A stretch of DNA of 64,000 nucleotides from Actinomyces ruminis (lineage in GTDB: Bacteria; Actinomycetota; Actinomycetes; Actinomycetales; Actinomycetaceae): contig NZ_MTPX02000041.1 of the NCBI RefSeq assembly GCF_002154335.2, positions 124,001 to 188,000 of the forward strand, read 5' to 3'. The position numbers and the translations under genes are program-made. Positions 44,551 to 52,831 of the stretch are shown here, piece after piece. The notes below the pieces were generated by a model. It searched no databases and was not told the DNA's origin. It worked only from the letters and a program-made list of their open reading frames with translations. The number at the start of each line of letters is the position of its first letter. The first letter of the stretch is position 1.

Positions 44551-44692
44551 CTTTCCTGCGCCCCTTCGTGCGTTAGTGGGTCAGCCTGTAAGGCAGACGG
44601 TCCCGCACCCACGCCTGCGAAAGACCTTAATGGGTCGTTCCCCTAATCAGCGGTCACCATCCGCCCGCCTCCACCGGTGGCTTTCGCCCCCC
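44551..44692 (-). ncRNA. Possible IS110 bridge RNA region
   Basis: IS110 elements encode a bridge RNA that guides target and donor choice; in the IS110 subgroup it lies in the non-coding end upstream of the transposase. This ~140-base stretch is the longer non-coding end and occupies that position. I have not folded it or identified the guide loops, so this is position-based inference. Confidence 0.3.
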
Positions 44693-44799
44693 GGATCATC
44701 AAACGACAGGGGCAAGACATCATGCCCACAGCGGCTGGCCCAGCCACCGGCACTCCTTCACCGGCGACAACAAACAAGGTAACAGGGGCAAGTCCCGCC

Positions 44800-45033
44800 A
44801 CCATCCCCGTCAAGGCCGACCAGGCCGACTACCGCAAGGCCCGCGGCCGACTGGGTGGACGGCCGCCCACCTTCGACCCGATCGCCTACAAGGACTGCAA
44901 CGCGGTGGAGCGCGGCTTCGGCCGTCTCAAATAATACCGCGGTTTCGCCACCAGGTACGACAAACTCGCCGTCCGTTACCAAGTCACCACCCACATCGCC
45001 AGCATCGACCACTGGCTCAAACAACTTACATAA
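44800..45033 (+). pseudogene. Remnant of an IS5-family transposase
   Basis: Only the C-terminal ~75 codons remain: IPVKADQADYRKARGRLGGR, then GGRPPTFDPIAYKDCNAVER, GFGRLK, a TAA stop at 44933-44935, and in the same frame YRGFATRYDKLAVRYQ...HIASIDHWLKQL to a final TAA at 45031-45033. The order GRPP, D, Y, (N/V)ER, RLKQ(F/Y)R, ATRYDK is that of IS5-family (IS427-like) transposases. The stop replaces the Q of RLKQ (CAA to TAA). The N-terminal catalytic half is absent. It is a dead fragment beside the IS110 element. Confidence 0.8.
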
Positions 45034-45079
45034 CGCGACTAGTGCCGGTCTCGGTGTGTAACAGGTGCCGGTCGGTGAG

Positions 45080-45122
45080 GGAGGGGCGGTGCCAGGCGTC
45101 GTAGGCCTGGCACCGCCCCTCC
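45080..45122. terminator. 18-base-pair hairpin after the deglycosidase operon
   Basis: Arms GGAGGGGCGGTGCCAGGC (45080-45097) and its exact complement (45105-45122) surround a seven-base loop. It lies 41 bases past the end of the minus-strand operon and should terminate it. Confidence 0.75.
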
Positions 45123-45163
45123 CCTCGTCTATTGGGTTCGCCTGCCCCACCGGAGCCGGCCCG

Positions 45164-46165
45164 TCACAGGTTCTCGAGAATGCTCTTCCCGAGGGCCAGG
45201 TGGCGGTCGAGCTGCTCGTCGGCGTCGTTGAGGTAGAAGGCGTGGCCCTCGTACTCGCTGATGAAGACGCCCTGGAAGCCACCCTCGGCGAGGATGGACA
45301 GCGCCTTGTCGTACGGGATCGTCGGCTCGAAGACCTTGCCGTTCTCGTCCAGTTCCAGGTGGTAGAACTTGCCGTGCACGTACTTCACATACGGCACCAT
45401 CGCGGCGAAGGAGTCGAGCTCCGCCGGCGCGAAGGACAGGTAGCCGAACCATTCGGAGATGGCGACCTTCTCTCCCTCGCCGCCGCCCATGTTCTTGGCG
45501 ACGTGCTCCTGCATCTCCTCCTCGGTCATGCCGTTGTGGCGGTTGGCGATGATCCAGTCGAGGGTCTCCCGCTTGGCGCCCAGGCCCACGTAGCGGTTGA
45601 TGGCGATCTCGGTGGGCCGCTCGATGAACATGCCGAAGTCGGGCACCAGGCCGAAGGAGCCGAGCTGGTTCTTCTCGATCGTCTCCATGAAGCCGAGCGT
45701 GGTGGCGTCGGAGGGGGTGTGCGGGGCGTGGATCTCGAAGCCGATCTGCACGCCGTAGCGCTCGGCCAGGTCGTTGACGGCGGGGGCCAGCTCCGGCTCG
45801 AAACCGGTGGCGCGCATGTACTTCGCGCCGACGTTCCGGGCGGTCATGATGTCCAGCCGGATGTCGGACAGGATGTCCTCGCGGCTCATCTGGTAACCGG
45901 TGATGCGCCCGAGGTCGACGTAGCCGCCGTAGGAGAAGACCTCCACGCCGTGCTTCTCGCCGGCGGCCAGCACCGCGTCGATCTCATCGGCGCGAGGAGT
46001 GGGGTACTGCTGGAAGGTCTGCCCGCCGACCAGCTCCACCTTGCTGATGCCCTTGGCGGCGACGTGCTCGAAGATCGTGTCGATGCTCCAGTCGTCGTTC
46101 TCGATGAACTCCTGGGTGTAGCTGTAGCAGGAGATGGCCTGCTCGATGCCGTTGATCTTTGCCAT
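45164..46165 (-). CDS. Sugar isomerase/epimerase-like TIM barrel, C-glycoside deglycosidase alpha-like (first set)
   Basis: A 333-residue AP-endonuclease-2-type TIM barrel. Likely metal ligands, by pattern: Glu144 and His146 (GFEIHAPHTPSD), Asp176 (GLVPDFGMF), His264 (KYVHGKFYH) and Glu304 (FISEYEGHAF). In DgpB/C- and CarB/C-type enzymes this subunit, with a small beta partner, splits the C-C bond of 3-keto-C-glycosides. The small partner (46178-46600) is 12 bases upstream in the same operon and a Gfo/Idh/MocA oxidoreductase is upstream, which supports this. The fold alone would also fit a hexose epimerase/isomerase. It is the last gene of the operon, before a strong hairpin. Confidence 0.8.
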   Translation of the reverse strand: MAKINGIEQAISCYSYTQEFIENDDWSIDTIFEHVAAKGISKVELVGGQTFQQYPTPRADEIDAVLAAGEKHGVEVFSYGGYVDLGRITGYQMSREDILSDIRLDIMTARNVGAKYMRATGFEPELAPAVNDLAERYGVQIGFEIHAPHTPSDATTLGFMETIEKNQLGSFGLVPDFGMFIERPTEIAINRYVGLGAKRETLDWIIANRHNGMTEEEMQEHVAKNMGGGEGEKVAISEWFGYLSFAPAELDSFAAMVPYVKYVHGKFYHLELDENGKVFEPTIPYDKALSILAEGGFQGVFISEYEGHAFYLNDADEQLDRHLALGKSILENL

Positions 46166-46177
46166 GGGTCTTGCTCC

Positions 46178-46600
46178 TCAGTTCTCAGAGTCCTCGGCCA
46201 CCGTGAGGGTGGCGGACGCGGAGGCGTCAAACATTCCGTAGACGCCGGGGGCGAACTGCATGTAGACGACGCGCGCCTCGCACACGAAGTCGACGTCGTG
46301 CTCGCCGGCGGCCAGCGGCTCGCCGGTCACGTGCAGGCGAATCGGGGTCTTAACGCCCCAGTACTCGGTGAAGGCCAGTGGCACCTGCGGCAGGCGCAGG
46401 AACTTGCCGTTGATCTCCACCAGGATGCGGTCGTCGTCGACCCGCTCGCCGTCGACGCTGAGCTCCATCCGCTCGACGGCGGAGATCGGGGTGCCGCGGT
46501 AGTAGTTGAGGCCGACTTCGAGGACGTAGCCGTCGGAGTCGTTGACGAGGCGGCGCAGCACCTTCTCGTCAAAACCGAGCTTCATGAATTTGGTGGGCAT
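46178..46600 (-). CDS. C-glycoside deglycosidase beta-like small protein (first set)
   Basis: A 140-residue all-beta protein: GYVLEVGLNYYRGTPISAVE, MELSVDGERVDDDRILVEIN and GEHDVDFVCEARVVYMQFAP. It matches the DUF6379-type C-glycoside deglycosidase beta subunit, which binds the alpha TIM barrel and shapes its active site. It ends 12 bases before its likely partner. It differs clearly from the second beta-like protein (46656-47048): it has a longer C-terminus and its own N-terminal MKLGFDEKVLRRLV. No catalytic motif is expected in this subunit itself. Confidence 0.78.
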   Translation of the reverse strand: MPTKFMKLGFDEKVLRRLVNDSDGYVLEVGLNYYRGTPISAVERMELSVDGERVDDDRILVEINGKFLRLPQVPLAFTEYWGVKTPIRLHVTGEPLAAGEHDVDFVCEARVVYMQFAPGVYGMFDASASATLTVAEDSEN

Positions 46601-46655
46601 GGATGGTTCCTTACGAAGGATTCTGATGAATGTATGCAGTCAGGCCGACGACGCG

Positions 46656-47048
46656 TCAGGCGACCGTGACCTTGCGGGTGAAGCGGTTCTCCGAGGTATA
46701 GGGCAGGTACGACACCCGCAGACGCAGGTTCACGTACACCTCGTGCTCCCCGGGCGTGAGCCCGCCGGGGCGCAGCACGGTGATAGTCGCGAAGGTACGC
46801 AGTTCCCAGCGCACGTCCGAGACGTCGGCGAGCTCGTCGAAGGTGCGGGTCACGCCGTTGTAGGTGAAGCGCAGGTCCTCGACGGGCACGGCCTCGCCGT
46901 CGACCGTGACCTCGGGGGTCTCGATCATGGACAGTCCCAGGCCGCGGTAGTAGGGGATGTGGCTCTCGAAGGAGAAGCCCGTCACCTCGCCGTCGGGACC
47001 GGTGATGTTGTGGACGGTTCCCTCGCGGATGATCATCTCGTCGAACAT
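46656..47048 (-). CDS. C-glycoside deglycosidase beta-like small protein (second set)
   Basis: A 130-residue protein with the classic pattern of the family: MFDEMIIREGTVHNITGPDG, FESHIPYYRGLGLSMIE, VTVDGEAVPVEDLRFTYNG, LRPGGLTPGEHEVYVNLRLR and VSYLPYTSE. It follows the alpha-like gene (47050-48066) with a one-base gap, indicating coupled translation and a complex. The likeness to annotated C-glycoside deglycosidase beta subunits is stronger than for the first-set protein. Confidence 0.82.
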   Translation of the reverse strand: MFDEMIIREGTVHNITGPDGEVTGFSFESHIPYYRGLGLSMIETPEVTVDGEAVPVEDLRFTYNGVTRTFDELADVSDVRWELRTFATITVLRPGGLTPGEHEVYVNLRLRVSYLPYTSENRFTRKVTVA

Positions 47049-47049
47049 G

Positions 47050-48066
47050 TCAGTTCTCCTCTCCTATGAGTGCCTTGAGCATGGCCTGGTGCGCCGCCAC
47101 CTGGGTGACGGAGTCGACGGTCTGGGCGTCCTCGATGTGGCGGTTGCCCTCGTACTCGCTGGACAGATAACCGTCGTATCCGATCTCGTCCAGGACGGGG
47201 ACGATCTCGTGGTAGGGGATGGAGTACTCGTGCCAGTAATCGGAGCCGGGGACCTCGTGCATCTCGAAGAACTTGGCGTGGATGTGCTTGATGAACTCGG
47301 CGTGATCGCGCAGGCTGTCCACCGGCTTGGCTCCCATGTGGGTGCCGAATCGAGCAAGCCCCAGGGTGACGCCGTCGACGCCCTGGCGCTCCAGGCGGTC
47401 GAAGAGGGCCTGGGTGTCGCCGTGGGAGTTGTAGGTCTCCACGATCTCGCGGGTGAGTTCCGGGTCGGCGCCGTCGCGTAGGGCGCGGTCAACCACAACC
47501 CGCTGGAGGCGGTGGACGAAGATGCCCATGTCCGGGACGCAGCCGACGACGTCGGCGCCCTGACGCTCAGCGACCTCCAGGTGCCGCTTGATCCAGTCGT
47601 CCTCGAAGGAGTACGGCGCGTGGACCTCCACGCCCATCCACACGCCGTGGTCGCGCGCGTAGGGGGCGGCGGACTCGACGACCTCGGGCGGGGTGTTGAC
47701 GATGATGCGGATGCCCTTGGCGCCGAGCTTGGCGGTGTGCCGGATGTCGCGCTTGAGGGAGTCGACCATCTCCGAGTGGTTGAGCAGGCGGCCCCGGTAG
47801 CGCTTGGTGTCCAGGAACATGTCGTGGACCGTCGGCGTGGTGCCGTACTTCGCCATGAGGTCCTTCCACCAGGAGTAGAAGGAGTCGGGCAGGTCGGCCT
47901 GCCCGGGGAAGGGGAAGCCGGGGATCATCTGTTCGCCGAGGGTCTCAATGCCCAGCGCGCCCTCCTTGGCGGCTGCGGCGACGCAATCCTCGAGGGTGAA
48001 GGTGCCGTGGGCGTACTCGTGCTGGTACGAGTACAGGCTGACTCCGCGTTTGATCTGCGAGGTCAT
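47050..48066 (-). CDS. Sugar isomerase/epimerase-like TIM barrel, C-glycoside deglycosidase alpha-like (second set)
   Basis: A 338-residue AP-endonuclease-2 TIM barrel. Probable metal ligands: Glu147 and His149 (GVEVHAPYS), Asp179 (GCVPDMGIF), His261/His263 (HIHAKFFEM) and Glu304 (LSSEYEGNR). It shares the fold and ligand pattern with the 333-residue protein but is a diverged paralogue, not a copy. In known systems an oxidoreductase first makes the 3-keto sugar; then the alpha/beta enzyme eliminates the aglycone. Gene order on the minus strand is oxidoreductase, alpha2, beta2, beta1, alpha1. A different epimerase or eliminase (for 3-keto-O-glycosides) is possible. Confidence 0.82.
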   Translation of the reverse strand: MTSQIKRGVSLYSYQHEYAHGTFTLEDCVAAAAKEGALGIETLGEQMIPGFPFPGQADLPDSFYSWWKDLMAKYGTTPTVHDMFLDTKRYRGRLLNHSEMVDSLKRDIRHTAKLGAKGIRIIVNTPPEVVESAAPYARDHGVWMGVEVHAPYSFEDDWIKRHLEVAERQGADVVGCVPDMGIFVHRLQRVVVDRALRDGADPELTREIVETYNSHGDTQALFDRLERQGVDGVTLGLARFGTHMGAKPVDSLRDHAEFIKHIHAKFFEMHEVPGSDYWHEYSIPYHEIVPVLDEIGYDGYLSSEYEGNRHIEDAQTVDSVTQVAAHQAMLKALIGEEN

Positions 48067-48118
48067 GGATGCGCTCCTCTCTGAGTGCGGAATGTGTTTG
48101 GAACTTGTAGCGGGATGC

Positions 48119-48157
48119 GGTTCGGCCCCGGCCCCGCGGTGGGACCGGGGCCGAACC
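48119..48157. terminator. Hairpin between oxidoreductase and deglycosidase genes
   Basis: Arms GGTTCGGCCCCGG (48119-48131) and its complement (48145-48157) form a 13-base-pair GC-rich stem 128 bases after the oxidoreductase stop and 53 bases before the alpha2 start. It may terminate, attenuate or protect the mRNA. Confidence 0.6.
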
Positions 48158-48284
48158 TGTTGCTGTCCGTCAGGTCAGCGCCTGGTAGCGCGGCCGGGAC
48201 GGTGCGGCGTGTTATCGCGGGGCGACGGCGTGACCGCGGTTGTGCCACGGCGTCGACCCCGCTGGGTTGTGGGAGAGATCGGGC

Positions 48285-49409
48285 TCAGTCGAAGTAGACG
48301 GGCTTGCCGCCCTGAGCCGCGGACTTGTAGATGCCATCGAGAATCTCGGTGACGACGACGGCCTGGTCAGCGGTCACGTAGGGCTCGGTGTCGTTGAGGA
48401 TGGCGTCGAGCCACAGGCCGGCCTCCAGGCCACCCATGTAGGAGAAGCCGGTCTGGGCGCCGCCAACGCCGCCGGCGGAGAAGTAGGCGCCGCCCGCGCC
48501 GAAACCGGTGTTGACCTGCTTGCCGCCCTCGATGGAGTTGACGTCAACGATCAGGTTAGCGGAACCGGCCGGGTCCTGGATGGTCTCGGCGCCGGCCTCG
48601 GTGCCCATGATGGTGATGCAACCCTCGCGCGCGGCCTTGATGTTCAGCGCCCAGGAGGCCTCAACGAACAGGGAGGCACCGTTCTTGAAGGTGACGAACC
48701 CGAAGGCGGAGTCCTCCACCTCGTAGGTGGCCGGGTCCCACTCGCCACCGATGTTGCCCTCCGGCTTGTCGGCCAGCTTGTAGTTGACCACGCCGGTGAC
48801 GGAGGCGACGTCGTAGTTGTTCATCAGCCACAGGGCCACGTCGATCGAGTGGCCGCCCAGGTCGATGAGCGGGCCGCCGCCCTGCTTGGACTTGTCGGTG
48901 AACACGCCCCAGATCGGCACGCCGCGACGACGGGTGGCGTGGGCCTTGGCGGCGTAGATCTCGCCGAACTTGCCTTCGTCGGCCAGGGCCTTGAGGAACT
49001 GGTACTCCTCGCGCTGGCGGTACTGGAAGCCGACGGTGAGCTTCTTGCCGGTCCGCTTGGCGGTGTCGCGCATCTTGCGGGCGTCCTCACCGGTGACGGC
49101 CATCGGCTTCTCCACCATCACGTGCTTGCCGGCCTCCAGGGCGGCACAGGTGATCTCGCAGTGGTTGGCGTTCCAGGTGCACACGTGCATGACGTCGATG
49201 GAGTCGTCGTTCACGAGGTCCATGTAGTCGGTGGTGGTGTAGGCGTCCTCGTTGCCCCACTCCGCCTTGCCGGCCTCGGCACGCTCGATGTCGAAGTCGC
49301 AGAAGGCGACGATCTCGCACTTGTCCTTGTGCTGCGCCAGACCCACCAGGTGCTTCTGGGTTCCGATGAACCCCAGACCCACGATGCCGATGCGAAGCTT
49401 CTTGCTCAT
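48285..49409 (-). CDS. Gfo/Idh/MocA-family oxidoreductase
   Basis: A 374-residue NAD(P)-dependent oxidoreductase: Rossmann start RIGIVGLGFIGTQKH, VMVEKPMAVTGEDARK with the conserved EKP, and DLGGHSIDVALWLMNN with the catalytic Asp/His. In C-glycoside catabolism a Gfo/Idh/MocA enzyme (DgpA/CarA-like) oxidises the 3-OH of the bound sugar to a ketone so the alpha/beta enzymes can cleave it; the neighbouring pairs make that the most likely role. Other sugar dehydrogenase roles cannot be excluded. The ATG at 49409 follows AGGAG. First gene of the operon. Confidence 0.85.
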   Translation of the reverse strand: MSKKLRIGIVGLGFIGTQKHLVGLAQHKDKCEIVAFCDFDIERAEAGKAEWGNEDAYTTTDYMDLVNDDSIDVMHVCTWNANHCEITCAALEAGKHVMVEKPMAVTGEDARKMRDTAKRTGKKLTVGFQYRQREEYQFLKALADEGKFGEIYAAKAHATRRRGVPIWGVFTDKSKQGGGPLIDLGGHSIDVALWLMNNYDVASVTGVVNYKLADKPEGNIGGEWDPATYEVEDSAFGFVTFKNGASLFVEASWALNIKAAREGCITIMGTEAGAETIQDPAGSANLIVDVNSIEGGKQVNTGFGAGGAYFSAGGVGGAQTGFSYMGGLEAGLWLDAILNDTEPYVTADQAVVVTEILDGIYKSAAQGGKPVYFD

Positions 49410-49896
49410 GTCTGAACTCCTGTGTTCGGGTTGAGCCCGCCGGCAATGGCTGGGCCCGGCAGGATGCGTTCCCGCCTCACGGGTTTGATTCAACTCGCCC
49501 TCTAGAGCCGATCCCAAGCCCCGCAGAGATAACTTGCGCCCTGGATGTGCATAAGTTGCTGCAGGCGGTCGGTTCGCATCTCGCCTCATCGACGGGCATC
49601 CCCGCCGCCTCGACAGCAACGAGGGGATGGCGGTCAGAATGTCCAAATCCGGCAGAAACGGTCCCGGGACGCACGCGAGCGCCCAGCGAGACCGTTGGAA
49701 TCACGCCGTTTTTCCCTCCGGTCCGAGCGGTGTGGCGGGCGTTTATGCCGTTCTTGGACAATTCCTCGGCCCGACCGGGCCGACCGGTGCTTGCTGGCGG
49801 TTGAGTTTCACGACGTGGTAGCGGAAAGCCGCACCGGCCGACACTCACCGAGCCCATTACGAGGCCCGAGCATGACGCCGTGCCAATGGGCCGGCC
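49410..49896. promoter_or_regulatory. Upstream region of the deglycosidase operon
   Basis: A 487-base gap with no convincing gene in any frame. It should contain the promoter of the minus-strand oxidoreductase gene and the terminator of lacI. A spaced inverted repeat AACGGTC (49657-49663) and GACCGTT (49690-49696) is the only dyad noted; its meaning is unknown. I do not see a copy of the GAAGCGCTTC operator here. Confidence 0.35.
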
Positions 49897-50928
49897 CTAC
49901 GGGAGTACCGTCGACCCCCGCACGATCAACTCTGGAGTGAGCACAACCCGCTGGTGGACGTGGTCACCGTCCCGGTTCATCTCGTCCAGAAGCAGGCGCA
50001 CAGCCGCGGCACCCATCTCCTGCCCCTTCATGGCGATGCTGGTTAGTGGCACTCGGCAATCCCCCGCGGAACTGTTGCGGTCACACCCCATGACGGCGAT
50101 TTCGTCGGGGACGGTAATACCCGCCTCGCTCAGTCCCTCGACCAGGCCGGAGGCGAGCGAGTCGGACACGCCTATGATGCCGTCAGGACGGGTATCGGGG
50201 CCCCTTCCGGCGATCTGGCGCGCCACGGTCAGCCCATCCGCCTCCTTGACTCCATCGGCCATGATCTCCTCGAAGGATGCGGCTCCCGCAGCCTCACGCA
50301 TGGCACGCCGCGCCCCCCTGCGCCGCAGCCGGACCGGCTGGTAGTACTCGTCACCGCCCGCCGCGAAGACGATCCGTCGGCAGCCGATGTCCAACATGTG
50401 CCGTACCGCGAGATAGCCAACCTGCTCGTTGTCGACGACGACGGTGCACAAGTTGTCGTCCCCCTGGTCGTAGTTGATAAGAACCACGGGGGTCTGGCGG
50501 GCCTTCAGGCGAGCCACGTGCTCCGAGGAGTCCTGCATGGGGGCCAGGAGCAGTCCCGCCACGCGCGCCTCGTTGAAGGAATCGACGTTGTCCCCCTGGG
50601 CACCGAAGTCGTCGGCGCTGTCCGCCAGCAGCAGGTTGTGTCCGGCGGCGCGGGCTGCTGCCTGTGCGCCCCGCGCCACATCGACAAACATGGAGTTTGA
50701 GAGGTTTATAACTACAAGCCCCAGGGCCCCGGATCTACCGGAGGCGAGGGTACTGGCGTTGGCATTGCGGACGAAGCCGAGTTCGTCGATCGCCATCCGC
50801 ACTCGCTCGATAGCGGCTGCCGAGACGCGCTCGGGGTGGTTGAGAACATTCGACGCGGTGCCCAGTGACACCCCGGCCCGGTCTGCGACATCGCGCAGAC
50901 GCGGCGGCCGCTGCGTACGTGTGGGCAC
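49897..50928 (-). CDS. LacI-family transcriptional regulator
   Basis: A 343-residue repressor. The N-terminal HTH reads RLRDVADRAGVSLGTASNVL, with hinge NHPERVSAAAIERVR; the periplasmic-binding-like core shows ALGLVVINLSNSMFVDVARG, GLLLAPMQDSSEHV and PDGIIGVSDSLASGLVEGL. It probably senses a sugar or glycoside from the island. It ends an apparent operon (binding protein, two permeases, lacI), 46 bases after the last permease, and so would be autoregulated. GAAGCGCTTC palindromes at 54212 and 54406 are its likely operators. Confidence 0.88.
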   Translation of the reverse strand: MPTRTQRPPRLRDVADRAGVSLGTASNVLNHPERVSAAAIERVRMAIDELGFVRNANASTLASGRSGALGLVVINLSNSMFVDVARGAQAAARAAGHNLLLADSADDFGAQGDNVDSFNEARVAGLLLAPMQDSSEHVARLKARQTPVVLINYDQGDDNLCTVVVDNEQVGYLAVRHMLDIGCRRIVFAAGGDEYYQPVRLRRRGARRAMREAAGAASFEEIMADGVKEADGLTVARQIAGRGPDTRPDGIIGVSDSLASGLVEGLSEAGITVPDEIAVMGCDRNSSAGDCRVPLTSIAMKGQEMGAAAVRLLLDEMNRDGDHVHQRVVLTPELIVRGSTVLP

Positions 50929-50974
50929 CTGTCGAACACCTCCCTTACCACCCCGAGCGCACGGAGCCGCCCGG

Positions 50975-51831
50975 TCACCCCTTCACGGCGCCCGCCGTCA
51001 TGCCCTCCTGGATCTGCCGATTGAAGAAGGCGTACATGATGAGCGGCGGTATGGTGATCAGTAGGACATCCATGAACAGCAGGTTCCACTGGTTCAGGCC
51101 TTGGGACTGGTAATTGTACAGCGTGAGCTGGACGGTCTCGTTGCCAGCACCCGGCAGGAAGTACAAGGCGTAGGTGAAGTCGTTGAAGACGGTCACCGCC
51201 TGTACCACGATCACCGTGACAATCGTCGACTTCAGTAGCGGGAAGATGACCCGGAAGAACAGGCGCAGCGGGCCCGCGCCGTCGATCACAGCCGCCTCGT
51301 CCAGTTCTCTGGGGATCGTCTCCACGAAGGCACGGAACAGCAGGATGCAGAACGAGAGCCCGAAAGCTACGTGGACGGCGATCAAGCCGGCCAGAGTCTT
51401 GTACAGCCCTAGCCCCTCCAGAACCCAGATGGTCGGGACGACAGCTGGAGGATGATGAGTCCCATCATGACGAACAGATTGATGATGCCGTTCCACCGCG
51501 ACCGACGCCGTTGCAGGACGTAGCCGACCATCGCGCCCAAGATCACCTGGATCGCTACGGCGAGCACCGTTACGACGGCAGAGTTGACGAAGGCACGTAT
51601 CAGCACGTAGTCCTGGGTGGCGATCACTGCTTTGAAGTTCTCTACGAAGGCCCACTGGGTGGGCAATGAAAACTCCAGCAGGGAGGCTTCCTTCTGCGTC
51701 TTCCCCGCCGTCAGCACAATGAAGACGAACGGCACGATGAAGATCACGACGCTGACTAGGATCGCGATGATCCCCGGCACCAGACCTTTGCGAGTACGCC
51801 GTCTTCCGGCGAAAGGTGCGGTGGCACTCAT
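50975..51831 (-). CDS. Carbohydrate ABC transporter permease (MalG type), apparent frameshift
   Basis: A ~285-residue permease with six membrane helices. The N-terminus (GLVPGIIAILVSVVIFIVPF) and C-terminal half (IPRELDEAAVIDGAGPLRLF, the EAA loop that docks the ATPase) lie in different frames. Restoring one C near 51450 joins them as MMGLIIPPAVVPTIWVLEGL. The C-terminus FNRQIQEGMTAGAVKG is typical of MalG-type subunits. The start ATG at 51831 overlaps the stop of the partner permease (ATGA). No ATPase gene is present; such importers often share one encoded elsewhere (MsmK type). Confidence 0.88.
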
Positions 51832-52769
51832 GATTGGTCGCCCTTCCTGTTTAGCCACGCGTTGAGAGGAATCACGATCACCGCGATCACGAGGAACAGC
51901 ACAACGTTGCCCGCTGTCGACAGGCCGTAGAACCCCGCCTGGTACTGCTTATAGATGACCGAGGCGATCACGTCGGAGGAGAATCCGGGGCCGCCACGGG
52001 TCATGGTCCAGATGAGGTCGAAGGACCGCAGTCCGCCGATGAGCGACAGGATGATGACAGTCACCGTCGCCGGCCGGCACAGGGGCAGGGTGATGTTCTT
52101 AAAGATCTGCCAGGCACCGGCGCCATCCACCTTCGCCGCCTCGACGAACTCGTGAGGAATAGCGACGATGCCGGAGATGTAGATGACGGTGGCCAGCCCG
52201 ACTCCCTTCCAGACGTCGACGCCGGCTACGGAGAAGAGCGCGAGGTTCGGGTCGGTCAGCCAGCCGGGACCGTCAATGCCGACGACGGCTAGCACTCGGT
52301 TGACCAACCCGTCCCGCGGATCAAGCAGTACCTTCCAGGTCACGCCGACCCCGATGGTGGAAACCAGCACCGGGAAGAAAACAACGGACCGCAGGTAGTT
52401 GCGCCCGAAGACCTGCGAGGTGAGCAGGACCGCGAGGGCGAGTCCCAGGACAACCTTGGTCCCCGAGGTGACGAAGGCGTAGATGAAGGTGTTGATGAAG
52501 CCCTTCACCAAGGAGGGCTCCTTGAAGAACTGGACAAAGTTGTCCAGTCCGATGAACTCCATGTCGAACAGGGTCCAGCGTGTTAGGGAGAAGTAGAACG
52601 AGGCGACCGTCGGGATCAGGAAGAGAATGACAAAGAACAATGCTGCGGGGATGTGGAAGTACAGCGGGTAGTACTTGTCCAGGCCCCGCCCTTTACGCTT
52701 CGCCTTCCTGACCCGGGCCGCCTTCTTCGAAGCCCCGCCCGAAGCTGCGGGTGCGGTTGTAGCAGTCAT
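51828..52769 (-). CDS. Carbohydrate ABC transporter permease (MalF type)
   Basis: A 313-residue permease: a basic, Ala-rich N-terminus (~30 residues) then six helices, the first YYPLYFHIPAALFFVILFLI. The EAA loop reads IPHEFVEAAKVDGAGAWQIF. ATG at 52769 gives MTATTAPAAS; a longer in-frame start lies in the intergenic hairpin. Its stop overlaps the MalG-type start by four bases. It forms the heterodimeric channel with that protein for a sugar or glycoside captured by the binding protein. Confidence 0.9.
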   Translation of the reverse strand: MTATTAPAASGGASKKAARVRKAKRKGRGLDKYYPLYFHIPAALFFVILFLIPTVASFYFSLTRWTLFDMEFIGLDNFVQFFKEPSLVKGFINTFIYAFVTSGTKVVLGLALAVLLTSQVFGRNYLRSVVFFPVLVSTIGVGVTWKVLLDPRDGLVNRVLAVVGIDGPGWLTDPNLALFSVAGVDVWKGVGLATVIYISGIVAIPHEFVEAAKVDGAGAWQIFKNITLPLCRPATVTVIILSLIGGLRSFDLIWTMTRGGPGFSSDVIASVIYKQYQAGFYGLSTAGNVVLFLVIAVIVIPLNAWLNRKGDQS

Positions 52770-52785
52770 GATCACTCCGAATGAT

Positions 52786-52819
52786 GTGTGGGGGCGGGCC
52801 GCCGGACCCGCCCCCACAC
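52786..52819. terminator. Attenuating hairpin between binding-protein and permease genes
   Basis: Arms GTGTGGGGGCGGG (52786-52798) and its complement (52807-52819) with an eight-base loop, in the 62-base gap. Hairpins here typically leave more binding-protein mRNA than permease mRNA. Confidence 0.65.
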
Positions 52820-52831
52820 GGCGGTTGCCTG

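Larger units (their letters stand above)
43314..44692 (-). mobile_element. IS110-family insertion sequence (approximate ends)
   Basis: The element carries one transposase gene with short non-coding DNA after it (about 23 bases) and longer non-coding DNA before it (about 140 bases). It begins within or just after the 12th spacer position of the CRISPR array (29-33 bases after the last repeat), so it appears to have inserted at the leader-proximal end. IS110 elements lack clear terminal inverted repeats, so both ends are estimates. Its right side meets an IS5-family remnant. Confidence 0.7.

Noticed and set aside
44693-44700. GGATCATC after the IS110 element, matching the first eight bases of the CRISPR repeat
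   Set aside because: Tempting as the far side of a split repeat, but the next bases do not match the repeat; eight bases can occur by chance.
49410-49896. A gene remnant between the oxidoreductase and lacI
   Set aside because: Several 80-130-codon frames exist on both strands but none shows a motif, coding bias or ribosome-binding site.
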